Source of the DNA: Thermococcus sp. 2319x1
Lineage (GTDB): Archaea; Methanobacteriota_B; Thermococci; Thermococcales; Thermococcaceae
Reading direction: 5' to 3'
NCBI RefSeq assembly: GCF_001484685.1
Contig: NZ_CP012200.1
Location: 1,854,321 to 1,918,320 of the forward strand
DNA: 64,000 nucleotides
Positions within the stretch are counted from its first letter, which is position 1. The number at the start of each line of letters is the position of its first letter. Shown piece by piece: positions 24,868-34,042 of this stretch. A program made the translations under genes and the position numbers. A model generated the notes under the pieces. The model was not told the DNA's origin. It saw only the letters and a list, made by a program, of their open reading frames with translations, and did no database searches.

Positions 24868-27111
24868 ATGAAGAGAGTTGTTACTGTATTGCTTGTTGTG
24901 ATGATGATACTTCCTTATGCTGGAGCAGTGCCTATTCTCGATGCATCAACGAGGTTTCTCTTGGAAGGAAAGGAGTACATGGAGACTACCCAACAGCTTA
25001 GTCTTTCGCTAATAGCTCTCGCTTCCAGTTATCCTGCCGTTGAGAACCTCACGATGGGTGACATCGACTACTTTGTTGACGCGCTCTTAGCAAGGCAAAA
25101 TCCCGATGGTGGCTGGGGCTATTATGAGGGGAGCGTGAGCAATGTAGTCGATACCTCCTATGCTGTAATCGCATTGAAAAAAACCCTTGCCGTCTATGAG
25201 GGTAACAAGCGTTCTTTAATCCTCAATGCCATTGAAAGGGGCGTTGACTTTTTGGTTGATTCATACAACGGAAAGGGGTGGGGTTACGTTCCAAACACTC
25301 TGACTGAGTTTTATCCCACTCTTATGGCAGTCTGGGCACTTGGCGAGATGGGATACTCAAAGGAGCATCCTTATATTAAGAGTGCAATCGAATATCTTGA
25401 AAAAACCGAGTCTTATGGAATTCGCAGGGGAGAGGCAGTTGCTCTTAAACTTCTGGCTTATCATGCAGTTGGTTACGTTTCCCCGGGATTGAGAGAAGAA
25501 GCTTGGAAGCTGGTCGATTCTCCAGAAATTACCGTTAAGGAGCGGGCCTTTCTAACCTATGCCCTGCTTGTGTACGATGGCTTGACCTTTGAGACGGCCA
25601 AACTGCTCACCACACTTGAGGATTTGAAAGAGAAAAACGAAAGCTTTGTCTACTGGGCTAATAAACCGGGTCAGCTAATACAGAGAGAAGTTTTTGTCAC
25701 CTCTGCCCTTGCAACCTGGAGTTTTGCAAAGGTCAGCGGTGAATTAGCGGCTGGGCAGGAGACACCTTTTGGGGCATCTTGTTCAGAGCTGGAAAAGGTA
25801 CAGAACAAGGATGGAGGATGGCCTTACATAATTGGCTTCTCGTCCACGGATAGGGCCACATATTATGCCTTGAAAGCCCTGAAAAAGTGCTATTTTATGG
25901 ATGAAAGCATAGAAAAAGGTATAGAATGGGTAAAGGGTAGAATTGATAAGAACATGGAGATTTCCTCAAAAAGTGGGGAAATATATCCACCCTATATCTA
26001 CAACTTGCTGACCCTACTGGAGTTTAATCTGGTTAATGAGAGTGAAAAAGCAAAGCACATAGCTTTTATAAAGGGCCTTAAGAAAGAAGATGGAAAGTGG
26101 GGCGACTTCTTAGGTCTACAGCCATACGATACCGCTCTGGCGATTAAAGCCCTTTTAGCTCTGGGAGTTTCACCTCAGGATGAGGACATTGCCAAGGCAA
26201 AGGAGTGGCTTCTTTCCTTCCCCACAAAAGGGTGGGGAACAGTAATAACGACCAAATACTACACCAGGTTCTTCTCCTCTGAAGTCTCGACTACAATTGA
26301 GGTACTTGAGGCGTTGCAGCCTCTGGTAACAAAAGAGGATGTTGAAAAGCACTTAAATTGGCTTCTTAACCAAAGGACTGAGGACGGGGGATGGCCGAAC
26401 GTTAAGGAAAGCTACATAGTTGGAGTCCTGATGTACCAGGGACAGCCGAGTGTAGAGCTTACTATACGTGCCACGGAAGTTCTTTATGCATTTGGCATTG
26501 ATTATCGCCAAGAGACCCTTCAATGGCTATTACCCAAAAAGAGGAATAACCTCTGGGGAAACAGTATTATCGATTCGGCCCTTGCAACTCTTTATTTCTC
26601 AACTTTCGAAGAGCTTCCAAAACCTGTAAACCTTTACGAAGTGATAAGAGCACTTCCCGATGGAAACTTCAAGATATTGTACACGTTTGGTCGGGACAAA
26701 GTTGCGCTTTCAGTGAAGGAGTCCCTTGATATGATATTTGGAACCAATATGACAGCTGAAGAGTTTAAAGAAATAGGTGACGGCAACTACATTGTGCTGG
26801 CCGATCTCACTGAGTTTGACCTCTCCAAATACAACCCATATGTCGAGCTTAAGGTTGACGGGGAAAGCCTCTATTTGAATGGAAAGGGCTACAAGGGAGA
26901 CGGCACCATGGTAATAGTGCCAGGAAAAACGAGTAAGGGATACATACTTTTTGTTCTATACCCGAGAAGCTTAGAGGGCGCTGTTAAAGTCTTCCTTGCG
27001 TCAAACATCGTCAAATACCTTAACGGCGTTGCCTGCGTTGTTAGCTATGAAGACAAAAATAAAAACGGCATCGTTGAGCTTGAGGAGCTAAAAGCGGAAT
27101 TCGTGAGGTGA
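24868..27111 (+). CDS. Secreted prenyltransferase/squalene-oxidase-repeat protein
   Basis: About 747 residues. A Sec signal peptide (MKRVVTVLLVVMMILPYAGA) is followed by repeated alpha/alpha-toroid units with the QxxDGGW motif: ARQNPDGGWGYY, VQNKDGGWPY, GLKKEDGKWGDF, NQRTEDGGWPN. Such repeats form a barrel in terpene cyclases, protein prenyltransferases and alpha-macroglobulin-like proteins. I see no DxDD or DDxxD catalytic motif, so binding rather than catalysis is likely. The C-terminal 150 residues are a separate beta-rich domain ending in DKNKNGIVELEELK, an EF-hand-like or dockerin-like acidic loop. It stands 7 bases before cetZ. Confidence 0.75.
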   Translation: MKRVVTVLLVVMMILPYAGAVPILDASTRFLLEGKEYMETTQQLSLSLIALASSYPAVENLTMGDIDYFVDALLARQNPDGGWGYYEGSVSNVVDTSYAVIALKKTLAVYEGNKRSLILNAIERGVDFLVDSYNGKGWGYVPNTLTEFYPTLMAVWALGEMGYSKEHPYIKSAIEYLEKTESYGIRRGEAVALKLLAYHAVGYVSPGLREEAWKLVDSPEITVKERAFLTYALLVYDGLTFETAKLLTTLEDLKEKNESFVYWANKPGQLIQREVFVTSALATWSFAKVSGELAAGQETPFGASCSELEKVQNKDGGWPYIIGFSSTDRATYYALKALKKCYFMDESIEKGIEWVKGRIDKNMEISSKSGEIYPPYIYNLLTLLEFNLVNESEKAKHIAFIKGLKKEDGKWGDFLGLQPYDTALAIKALLALGVSPQDEDIAKAKEWLLSFPTKGWGTVITTKYYTRFFSSEVSTTIEVLEALQPLVTKEDVEKHLNWLLNQRTEDGGWPNVKESYIVGVLMYQGQPSVELTIRATEVLYAFGIDYRQETLQWLLPKKRNNLWGNSIIDSALATLYFSTFEELPKPVNLYEVIRALPDGNFKILYTFGRDKVALSVKESLDMIFGTNMTAEEFKEIGDGNYIVLADLTEFDLSKYNPYVELKVDGESLYLNGKGYKGDGTMVIVPGKTSKGYILFVLYPRSLEGAVKVFLASNIVKYLNGVACVVSYEDKNKNGIVELEELKAEFVR

Positions 27112-27118
27112 AATTACT

Positions 27119-28222
27119 GTGAGGGCTTTAATCATTGGAGTAGGCCAGTGCGGAACAAAGATAGCCGACCTATTCGCTTTGGTTAATTTTGAAGCACTTG
27201 CTATAAACACTTCCAAGAGCGATTTAGAGTATTTAAAGCACATTCCAGAGGAGAGGAGGATACTCGTTGGAGAAAGTTTAACTGGTGGAAAAGGGGTAAA
27301 TGCCAATCCAGTGCTGGGAAGAGAGGCCATCAATAGAGATTTACCTTTGGTAATGAAAAAAATAAGCTCCATGGTCGGCTACAGCGACGTTGATATCTTC
27401 TTTCTAACATTTGGCTTTGGGGGAGGGACTGGGGCCGGAGGAGCCCCGGTTTTAGCGGAGGCACTAAAGGAGGAATACCCCGAGTCTCTTGTAGTTGCCA
27501 TAGGTGCCCTTCCCTTAAAGGAAGAAGGCATAAGGCCCACAATAAACGCGGCAATAACCATAGACAAGCTCTCTAAGGTAGTTGACTCCATAATAGCGAT
27601 AGACAACAACAAGCTGAAGGAAAGCACTGAGGACATATCCAAAGCTTATGAAAAGATAAACTACACGATAGTTGAGAGAATAGCCTCCCTTTTGGCTTTA
27701 ATAGACGTTCCAGGTGAGCAGACGCTTGATGCAAGTGACTTAAAGTTCGTTCTCAACGCCTTTGGAAGCTTTGCAACAGTGGGCTATGCAAAAGCTGAGG
27801 CTAATAAAGTCAAAAACATCTCTCGCCTAATCTTGAAGTCCTTTGAAAACGAAGGCCTCTACCTTGAGGCCAACATAGAATCAGCCCTCTATGGGCTGGT
27901 TGCCATCCATGGCCCGCCAGAGCTCCTAAAGGCAAAGGACATCTTTGAAGCCCTTGAGTATCTAACAAGAAAGATAAAGGGCAAGCAGATTTTCCGCGGC
28001 TTTTATCCGGATCCAAGGGAAAAGGAGATAGAAGTTGTGACACTTTTGAGCGGTATATACGAGAGCAAGAGCATAGAGGATATAGTGGTTACTGCCAAAA
28101 AATACGCCCACGCGTTTATGAAAGCAAAGGAAGAAGCCGAAACAAAGAAAAAAGAACTTTTAACTGGATTGCCGGACTTTGACGACATCTACCCGGGTGA
28201 GGTTGATGAGAGACTCGGTTGA
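27119..28222 (+). CDS. CetZ-family tubulin/FtsZ-like GTPase
   Basis: 367 residues. GTP-binding site: IIGVGQCGTKIAD (5-17), the tubulin signature GGGTGAG (101-107), then the T7-loop region with NAAITIDKL and DVPGEQTLDASD. Unlike FtsZ it lacks an FtsZ C-terminal peptide; the CetZ group controls cell shape in haloarchaea. The GTG start has GAGGTGA seven bases upstream. Its stop overlaps the next gene's start, and it lies upstream of the pilin-like operon, suggesting a link between cytoskeleton and surface structures (inference). Confidence 0.86.
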   Translation: MRALIIGVGQCGTKIADLFALVNFEALAINTSKSDLEYLKHIPEERRILVGESLTGGKGVNANPVLGREAINRDLPLVMKKISSMVGYSDVDIFFLTFGFGGGTGAGGAPVLAEALKEEYPESLVVAIGALPLKEEGIRPTINAAITIDKLSKVVDSIIAIDNNKLKESTEDISKAYEKINYTIVERIASLLALIDVPGEQTLDASDLKFVLNAFGSFATVGYAKAEANKVKNISRLILKSFENEGLYLEANIESALYGLVAIHGPPELLKAKDIFEALEYLTRKIKGKQIFRGFYPDPREKEIEVVTLLSGIYESKSIEDIVVTAKKYAHAFMKAKEEAETKKKELLTGLPDFDDIYPGEVDERLG

Positions 28223-28823
28223 AGTAGCTTTAGAGCTCAACGAGAAGAAGGTTTATGCGCATATAGCCAGGGAAAGCGCCGAGGACATGATAAGGATAAT
28301 CTCCTCAATAGACGCTGAGAGGGCAAAAAACAGGGGAGAAGTGATATACTATGAAGATGATTGGGACGATTTAATCAGGCAGAGGATCGCAAAGGGAAAA
28401 AGGCACACGGCGTTTGACTTTTACAATCCTTCCCTTCTCAAGATTTGGGAGAACAAAGTTAAAGACATGAAACGGGTTAAAAACACTTTCAAGCTCGGCT
28501 TAGCTTTAATTGGCGCTTTCATAACTTTGGGGATTGCTCTTACGATAATTTACTATGAGCTATGGCTTCTTATACCATTAAGCGCTCTTCCGCTTGTGCT
28601 CTTCTTGCTTGACTATAAAAAGCACGCCCTGGATATGAGCTACTACCAGCTCACCCAGCTTTTCATCGATGAACTGAGGGAGCTCTTAAAGAAGCATGGG
28701 CTGAATGGGGAGCAGTATAAATTCAAGATTTTCAACCACGACTACTTCGGAGTCTCAATTAAAAAGCTCGGAGGGAATGTTTTTGCGGTTGTAAAGGGGG
28801 AGAACAAAGAAAGTGTTAAATAA
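28206..28823 (+). CDS. Small membrane protein of unknown function
   Basis: 205 residues from ATG 28206, which has GGGTGAGG just upstream and overlaps cetZ by 17 bases. An N-terminal cytoplasmic part with many charged residues is followed by two closely spaced helices (FKLGLALIGAFITLGIALTI and LWLLIPLSALPLVLFLLDY), then a soluble tail. No family recognised. Tight coupling with cetZ makes a membrane partner of CetZ a reasonable guess. Confidence 0.62.
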   Translation: MRDSVEVALELNEKKVYAHIARESAEDMIRIISSIDAERAKNRGEVIYYEDDWDDLIRQRIAKGKRHTAFDFYNPSLLKIWENKVKDMKRVKNTFKLGLALIGAFITLGIALTIIYYELWLLIPLSALPLVLFLLDYKKHALDMSYYQLTQLFIDELRELLKKHGLNGEQYKFKIFNHDYFGVSIKKLGGNVFAVVKGENKESVK

Positions 28824-28858
28824 GCTTAAGACATTATTATTGGTGAGTGGTGAGAAAC

Positions 28859-29560
28859 ATGAAAAAAGGCCAAGTCTCGCTCGAGTTTCTCTTTATCTTC
28901 GTGCTGTTTATGGTACTTCTAACCTTCTCAATTAGGAATATAACCTTCTCAAGCGAGCAGTCTTCGGACATGCTGAGGATTCAGGTCAGTGAAGAGGCAA
29001 AGCTGTTCGCGAACACCATTTCCAATGCGATTTCCCAAGTTTACGCCCAGGGGCCGGGGGCTAAGGTCACCGAATACTTTACTTTTAAATACCTCAGGGA
29101 CAAATACTTCCTCCAAAAAGCCTTTGGAATGGATGGAGATCCCTATATTGTGGTTGGATACCAGAATGGGACGTACGTTATGATACTCGAGCTGAACAGC
29201 ACCCTAAACTTCACTAAATACAATGCCTCCACAAACGTGCTTTTCGGAATGGTAAGTAGGCAAGGCGAGAGTGAAACAACAAAGAAGAACTTTTTCTCCG
29301 CTCCATCACTGTATCACAAGGATTTGAGCAATCTTACGGTGTATGGAGACGCTTTAGTTAGCATTCAATACAACGGAACCCTCTATTCTCCAAGTATCCT
29401 AACCCTGAATCTAACCCCTTACAATGGGATATTGCTGTTTCCTGATGTAGCTCCAACAACCTTGGAGATAATTGTGGAGTGGAATCCCGATAAGAACGAA
29501 ACCTGGATGTTTAACTCAACAAGCGGTGAGCTGAGGATAAACATTAAGCCCGGTGGTTAG
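28859..29560 (+). CDS. Class III signal-peptide (type IV pilin-like) protein
   Basis: 233 residues. The N-terminus KKGQVSLEFLFIFVLFMVLL is the archaeal class III signal: basic residues, then QxSxEF, then a hydrophobic helix that becomes the filament core after cleavage by the prepilin peptidase. The remaining ~200 residues are extracellular and carry several NxS/T sequons (NGTY, NSTL, NYT-like), likely N-glycosylated by AglB. ATG 28859 is preceded by GGTGAG. First of six pilin-like genes on one strand. Confidence 0.78.
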   Translation: MKKGQVSLEFLFIFVLFMVLLTFSIRNITFSSEQSSDMLRIQVSEEAKLFANTISNAISQVYAQGPGAKVTEYFTFKYLRDKYFLQKAFGMDGDPYIVVGYQNGTYVMILELNSTLNFTKYNASTNVLFGMVSRQGESETTKKNFFSAPSLYHKDLSNLTVYGDALVSIQYNGTLYSPSILTLNLTPYNGILLFPDVAPTTLEIIVEWNPDKNETWMFNSTSGELRINIKPGG

Positions 29561-29561
29561 C

Positions 29562-29996
29562 ATGAGGGCTCAGCTAAGTCTGGATTTCCTTTTTGCGTTT
29601 GTGCTGGTGACCTTAACAATGTTGAACCTCATCTATCTCTCAAACAGTGAGGTAGCCCATGCTGAAAGCTTTGATGTAATGGCAAAGGTCAGGGTATTCT
29701 CCGCTGAGATAGTTGACCACACCGCCAAAGTCTATGCTGTGGGTGAAGGTTACAGTCTTAAGGAGGAGCCCCCGCAAATAGAGGGAGCAATCTTTAACAT
29801 AACCTTCAATGGAGCAGAAAACAAAATAACCGTAAACGCAACCGTAAATGGAAAAAGCTACTGGGTGGTTAAGAACTCAACGGTTCCCATAGCCAATGCA
29901 TCGATAGTTGTTGAGAGCAACGATACATTTTGGATAAAAACCGTGAAAATAGGTGGTATGCTCTATGCGAACATCACGAGCTCAGACGGCAATTGA
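29562..29996 (+). CDS. Small class III signal-peptide protein
   Basis: 144 residues. MRAQLSLDFLFAFVLVTLTML has the class III pattern with QLSLDF in place of QxSxEF. The short extracellular part has six or more N-glycosylation sequons (NITF, NATV, NSTV, NASI, NDTF, NITS). One base separates it from the previous stop. A minor or initiating pilin is likely. Confidence 0.73.
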   Translation: MRAQLSLDFLFAFVLVTLTMLNLIYLSNSEVAHAESFDVMAKVRVFSAEIVDHTAKVYAVGEGYSLKEEPPQIEGAIFNITFNGAENKITVNATVNGKSYWVVKNSTVPIANASIVVESNDTFWIKTVKIGGMLYANITSSDGN

Positions 29997-30441
29997 GATG
30001 GTGTTTATATTATCCGTGTTATTCATAGGTCTGCTCCTCATAATCCCCTCATACACGGACAATAGCACAAATATGGCTATAGTTAGTGCCGTTAGGAGCT
30101 CCACCTCCAAGGCGATCACGTATTTAAACACGGGCGTAATGAGCGATGAGGAGCCCTATACACTGCTGAACCCAATAATGGAAGAAATCCATAGGGCTGA
30201 AGGGAATCCCCATCTGGCAATTAAGACCCTAAAATCCGAGGAAAGTGAAAGGGACGTCAATATAACCATAAGCCTAACAACACCATTTTCCTCCGTGGCA
30301 GGTATAGACAACTTAAATGAAACGATAAAGGGCTTTATTGAGAAAGACCTCGTGAAGAGCTTTAGGTTTACAAACTCCTCCGACAATTTAGTCTATGGGG
30401 GAAAGGTTGTGAGAATAAAGGTTAAGGTGGAGAGAGGATGA
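29965..30441 (+). CDS. Pilin-like membrane-anchored protein
   Basis: 158 residues from ATG 29965, overlapping the previous gene by 32 bases. MRTSRAQTAIEMVFILSVLF again shows a basic stretch followed by AQTAIEMVF and a hydrophobic helix, a variant class III signal. The rest is soluble, with NSTN, NITI and NETI sequons. It overlaps the next gene's ATG by four bases. Probable minor pilin. Confidence 0.7.
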   Translation: MRTSRAQTAIEMVFILSVLFIGLLLIIPSYTDNSTNMAIVSAVRSSTSKAITYLNTGVMSDEEPYTLLNPIMEEIHRAEGNPHLAIKTLKSEESERDVNITISLTTPFSSVAGIDNLNETIKGFIEKDLVKSFRFTNSSDNLVYGGKVVRIKVKVERG

Positions 30442-31934
30442 GGAAAGGCCAGTTGCTTTCGATAGATGCTCTGCTTTCACTGGTTATCGTTGTGATGGTC
30501 GTTGGGGTAGTGATGAACACGAACGATATGATCAAGGCTGAGATAACAAATCTCTTAGACTGGTACGATAGGGCGAACATAGCCAACAACATGCTTGATG
30601 TTTTGACTAAGAGTCCGGGTTATCCAGAGGACTGGGAGGAGAATGTGAGCGGTGTTAAAATGATTGGACTGAGGCATGGAAATTACTCTTATGCCTTGGA
30701 TTATGAAAAAATACTTGCTCTTAATAGGTCAAAGGAGAACTTAACGGAGATCTTTAATCACTTGGCGAGAGGAAAAGACTTTATGTTTGAGTTTTACGTT
30801 TCAAAGTATAACTTAGATGTAGAGGGCAGGTTTCCGAGAGTCTATATAAACAATATAACATTTGCAAATCCAACTCCACCTCCATTTGGGTTAATAGTTG
30901 ATATTTCTAAACCAGAAGCGGGGGATAAGACATTTCGGGTGAGTTACATACGTGTTGTCAAAGGCGGGAAGATTTATGAAAATGATGAAATTTGTAGTAT
31001 TAACAGGGGAAACAATGTTGACTTGGATCCGGGGGATTATGTAATGTTTATAACGGAGGAACCAGTAGAAATAGTAGGGAAAAGGGGCAGTGAGCTACTC
31101 CATGATTACCTTGTTTATCCCCCCGTTGTTGTAGAGATATATGTTGGACTAGAAGAAAATCAAAATCAGAACAACTTTAGCAACTTTTTAATAGAATTTA
31201 GTCCAAAGGGGCAATGCCGGTATGGCTGGTATGATCTTAAACTAGGGACACAGGGTAATGTTATTATAACAGTTTCCTCATATGACAGCACCTTCCCCAA
31301 CCTCACCTCCACCTACAATAGTTTCAGGGACTTTTATGACTTGAATGAGCCGCTATACAGATTCGCCTTTATAAACAAGACCTTTGTAAATGATGACGCT
31401 ATAATAAAAGCATCTATGCAGAGATCACCATGGATAGAGTCCGTTGAGAGGACTTTTGTATTTTTGAAACCAGTATACAATCTTTCTGCGGGACCTTCAG
31501 AGGAAGAGCCCCTCGTTTACGGGTTTGTGAAGTACAAGGTCATGGATGGGGAAGTGGTCAGGATCAAAGTTAACTCATCAAACTATGGAAACCTAACTTT
31601 AATAAGCCAGCTCGGCATTGAGATAAGGGGATTGTTCGTTTATGGGAATCAAAGCGATTTAAACGCAACGCTTGTATGGTACGAATATGAAAACGGAAAC
31701 AGAACAGCAAAACTAAAAGTATACAGGGGCTTCAATGGGACTATAGACGTTCCCTTCAAAGAGCTTTTCGGCTCGACTGATACTCAGAACAAGATACTCC
31801 TTTTATGGCTCTATTCATTAGAGGGCTGGTCAAGAAGCGAAGTGGAAATCGAGTTTATTCCGGAGATAAGGTACATGCTCGAGCCCAAGTTTGACGACGC
31901 TATAATAAAACTTCTCGTGTGGGATGACAGATGA
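30438..31934 (+). CDS. Large pilin-like surface protein
   Basis: 498 residues. The N-terminus MRKGQLLSIDALLSLVIVVMVVGVV is pilin-like (GQLLSIDAL), but the exported part is 460 residues, much larger than a normal pilin. It contains many NxS/T sites and beta-rich sequence. No domain is recognised. It is coupled to the neighbouring genes by ATGA overlaps on both sides, so the whole set is one translational unit. Confidence 0.66.
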   Translation: MRKGQLLSIDALLSLVIVVMVVGVVMNTNDMIKAEITNLLDWYDRANIANNMLDVLTKSPGYPEDWEENVSGVKMIGLRHGNYSYALDYEKILALNRSKENLTEIFNHLARGKDFMFEFYVSKYNLDVEGRFPRVYINNITFANPTPPPFGLIVDISKPEAGDKTFRVSYIRVVKGGKIYENDEICSINRGNNVDLDPGDYVMFITEEPVEIVGKRGSELLHDYLVYPPVVVEIYVGLEENQNQNNFSNFLIEFSPKGQCRYGWYDLKLGTQGNVIITVSSYDSTFPNLTSTYNSFRDFYDLNEPLYRFAFINKTFVNDDAIIKASMQRSPWIESVERTFVFLKPVYNLSAGPSEEEPLVYGFVKYKVMDGEVVRIKVNSSNYGNLTLISQLGIEIRGLFVYGNQSDLNATLVWYEYENGNRTAKLKVYRGFNGTIDVPFKELFGSTDTQNKILLLWLYSLEGWSRSEVEIEFIPEIRYMLEPKFDDAIIKLLVWDDR

Positions 31935-34042
31935 GGAGGAGGGGGTTTATCTTCACACTCGATGCTTTGCTCTCGTTGATTTTGGTTATGGTGTTTGTTA
32001 GCGGCATGGTCGCTATTACAGATAATACAAATGTTTACACAACTTCATTAAGGGAGGGGAGCAAGTACAAAGCTGAAGATGTTCTCACAATCCTAAGAAA
32101 TGTTCCTCTTAAGGAGTTTGTTTCTCCGGAGATTTTAGAAAACTGGAGCGCCAGTGGTGTTCTTGATGGGTCTCTTGTGAATCCAGATATGAGTCCCCTT
32201 GATATAATCGCCACTTACTGGGCAACCAGAGATCTCTTTCCGGAGAAAAACCTCACCCATAAGGCAGAGTTGATTCTGGGATACCTTTTGAACAAAACTC
32301 TTGAGGGTTATTACTATGAACTGTTTATAAACAACTACACGAGCCCTTATCTTAGAAAGGTCGGTGGGGATTACTCCAAGGCCTTTGAGGTTTCTCCCGC
32401 AACGCTCACCTTGAGCGGGTACAAGTACAACCAGACGCCGAGGGGCTATATGGCGAGGGCGTTTTTGACGAAGGTGACTGTTGAGAGGGAGGAACTTTAC
32501 GGCTGGTTCAGGGTTCTCGCGGGTGCTGATTATGGTAACTATGGTCCCTTGAATCGTCTGAACATAACGCGCGTTATAACTCTTCCGGAGGATGCAGATG
32601 TAATAAGTGCTGATGGAAAATTTGTCTCAAGAGAAGGAGAACGCGTGGATGTTTACATAAACGGAGACTGGATTGGGGGAGGATATAATCAGGTCAACCT
32701 GAACAACCTTGAGAACTACCTCAGAGGAGGCGACAACGTCATTTCCCTCATATTTTCAAATGCGCAGGGTGACGAAATTGGTTCCGCAAGCGGTACCACA
32801 ATGTACGTTAAATATAAAAGCAACAGCCTCAGCGTAGAGGATCCTGGAACTGTTAAGATATATGATGTAACTTCGGAAAGGACTGGAATTATGTATCTCC
32901 TTGAAACTTTCGTGCCAGGGAACATAACTTCGATAAACATGCGCTTCAGCGTTCACAACGTCGGCACTGTAAGACTATACTACGGTCTCGGTGGGGATCT
33001 CCATCTTCTTTTAACAAAAAATGGAAATCCAAATGGGGATGCTGTTGTTGAGTTTACCGACAGCGAGATAAAGGTCGCTTTGAACGCAACGGGAGTTACT
33101 TACGATGACCTCAGCAAGATGGTATTTGACTTTATCGTTGGATTCGATGCCTATTACAAGAACGGGGACTGGTATTATGAGGGGGATGACAATTACAACG
33201 ATGATGCCAACAGGGAGCGGAGAATATACGGGTATCCAGAATCCTACGTCAAGATAGATTACGTGCCCGGAATACTCACAACCCAGTACAGCATTCCCCT
33301 ATCCATCTACTTCCCATACGGCGATCCGAGGGTTACCTATAATGGAAACGGCCTTCAGGTTAGATATTCACTGCCGGAAAACACTACTCCTTGGTATGCT
33401 GATTTTTGGGTAGGGTACAGGTTTTATGATTATTCAACATACCAGGAGCTCTGGGAGAACAATCAAAGATTTTATAGGGGGCCGTTGGGCAGGTATGCAA
33501 TTAGGGTGGCATACACGAGGCTTTACGAGTGGATGATGGTTCCGGGGCAGACAAACAACTTCGAGATTAGGATGACGGATGGTAATTCTATAGTAAGGGA
33601 TGAAGAGACGAGAGGTATCATCAAGTACTTCATCCAAGGATACGCCGGTTATGGGGATGTGTTCCCCTTCCTTCTTCAGGATTATCTCACTTACAAAGGC
33701 TACAATCTAACCTACTACTACAACGGTTCCTCCGGAATTGTGGAGAAGAATATACTTGTTGGAGATCCTCCATACAAGTCTATATCAATTGACGACCTCA
33801 ACCCCGATATAGAGAGAGGCTACGCTGTAGATGATGCCATTCTAAGACTCTTTGATAAACTCAACTATAGAGGAGACTTAAATCCAGGGGAATGGAGAAA
33901 GAAACCATTTGACGGCTCTCAAGAGAACCCAATAGACGTTGACCTCTCAGAGGAGGTTAAAATTTCTTTCGTTGATATGGGAGAAATTCCGGGGCTTTTT
34001 GAGCCCGTCCAGATTACCCTTAGGGTATGGAGGGAGGATTAA
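31931..34042 (+). CDS. Very large pilin-like surface protein
   Basis: 703 residues. MRRRGFIFTLDALLSLILVMVFVSGM is a close relative of the previous protein's start (…IDALLSL / …LDALLSL). The ectodomain is beta-rich with clustered Asn-linked sequons and Gly/Tyr-rich segments. It has no C-terminal membrane anchor, so the N-terminal helix holds it in the membrane or filament. It ends one base into the next ATG. Confidence 0.66.
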   Translation: MRRRGFIFTLDALLSLILVMVFVSGMVAITDNTNVYTTSLREGSKYKAEDVLTILRNVPLKEFVSPEILENWSASGVLDGSLVNPDMSPLDIIATYWATRDLFPEKNLTHKAELILGYLLNKTLEGYYYELFINNYTSPYLRKVGGDYSKAFEVSPATLTLSGYKYNQTPRGYMARAFLTKVTVEREELYGWFRVLAGADYGNYGPLNRLNITRVITLPEDADVISADGKFVSREGERVDVYINGDWIGGGYNQVNLNNLENYLRGGDNVISLIFSNAQGDEIGSASGTTMYVKYKSNSLSVEDPGTVKIYDVTSERTGIMYLLETFVPGNITSINMRFSVHNVGTVRLYYGLGGDLHLLLTKNGNPNGDAVVEFTDSEIKVALNATGVTYDDLSKMVFDFIVGFDAYYKNGDWYYEGDDNYNDDANRERRIYGYPESYVKIDYVPGILTTQYSIPLSIYFPYGDPRVTYNGNGLQVRYSLPENTTPWYADFWVGYRFYDYSTYQELWENNQRFYRGPLGRYAIRVAYTRLYEWMMVPGQTNNFEIRMTDGNSIVRDEETRGIIKYFIQGYAGYGDVFPFLLQDYLTYKGYNLTYYYNGSSGIVEKNILVGDPPYKSISIDDLNPDIERGYAVDDAILRLFDKLNYRGDLNPGEWRKKPFDGSQENPIDVDLSEEVKISFVDMGEIPGLFEPVQITLRVWRED

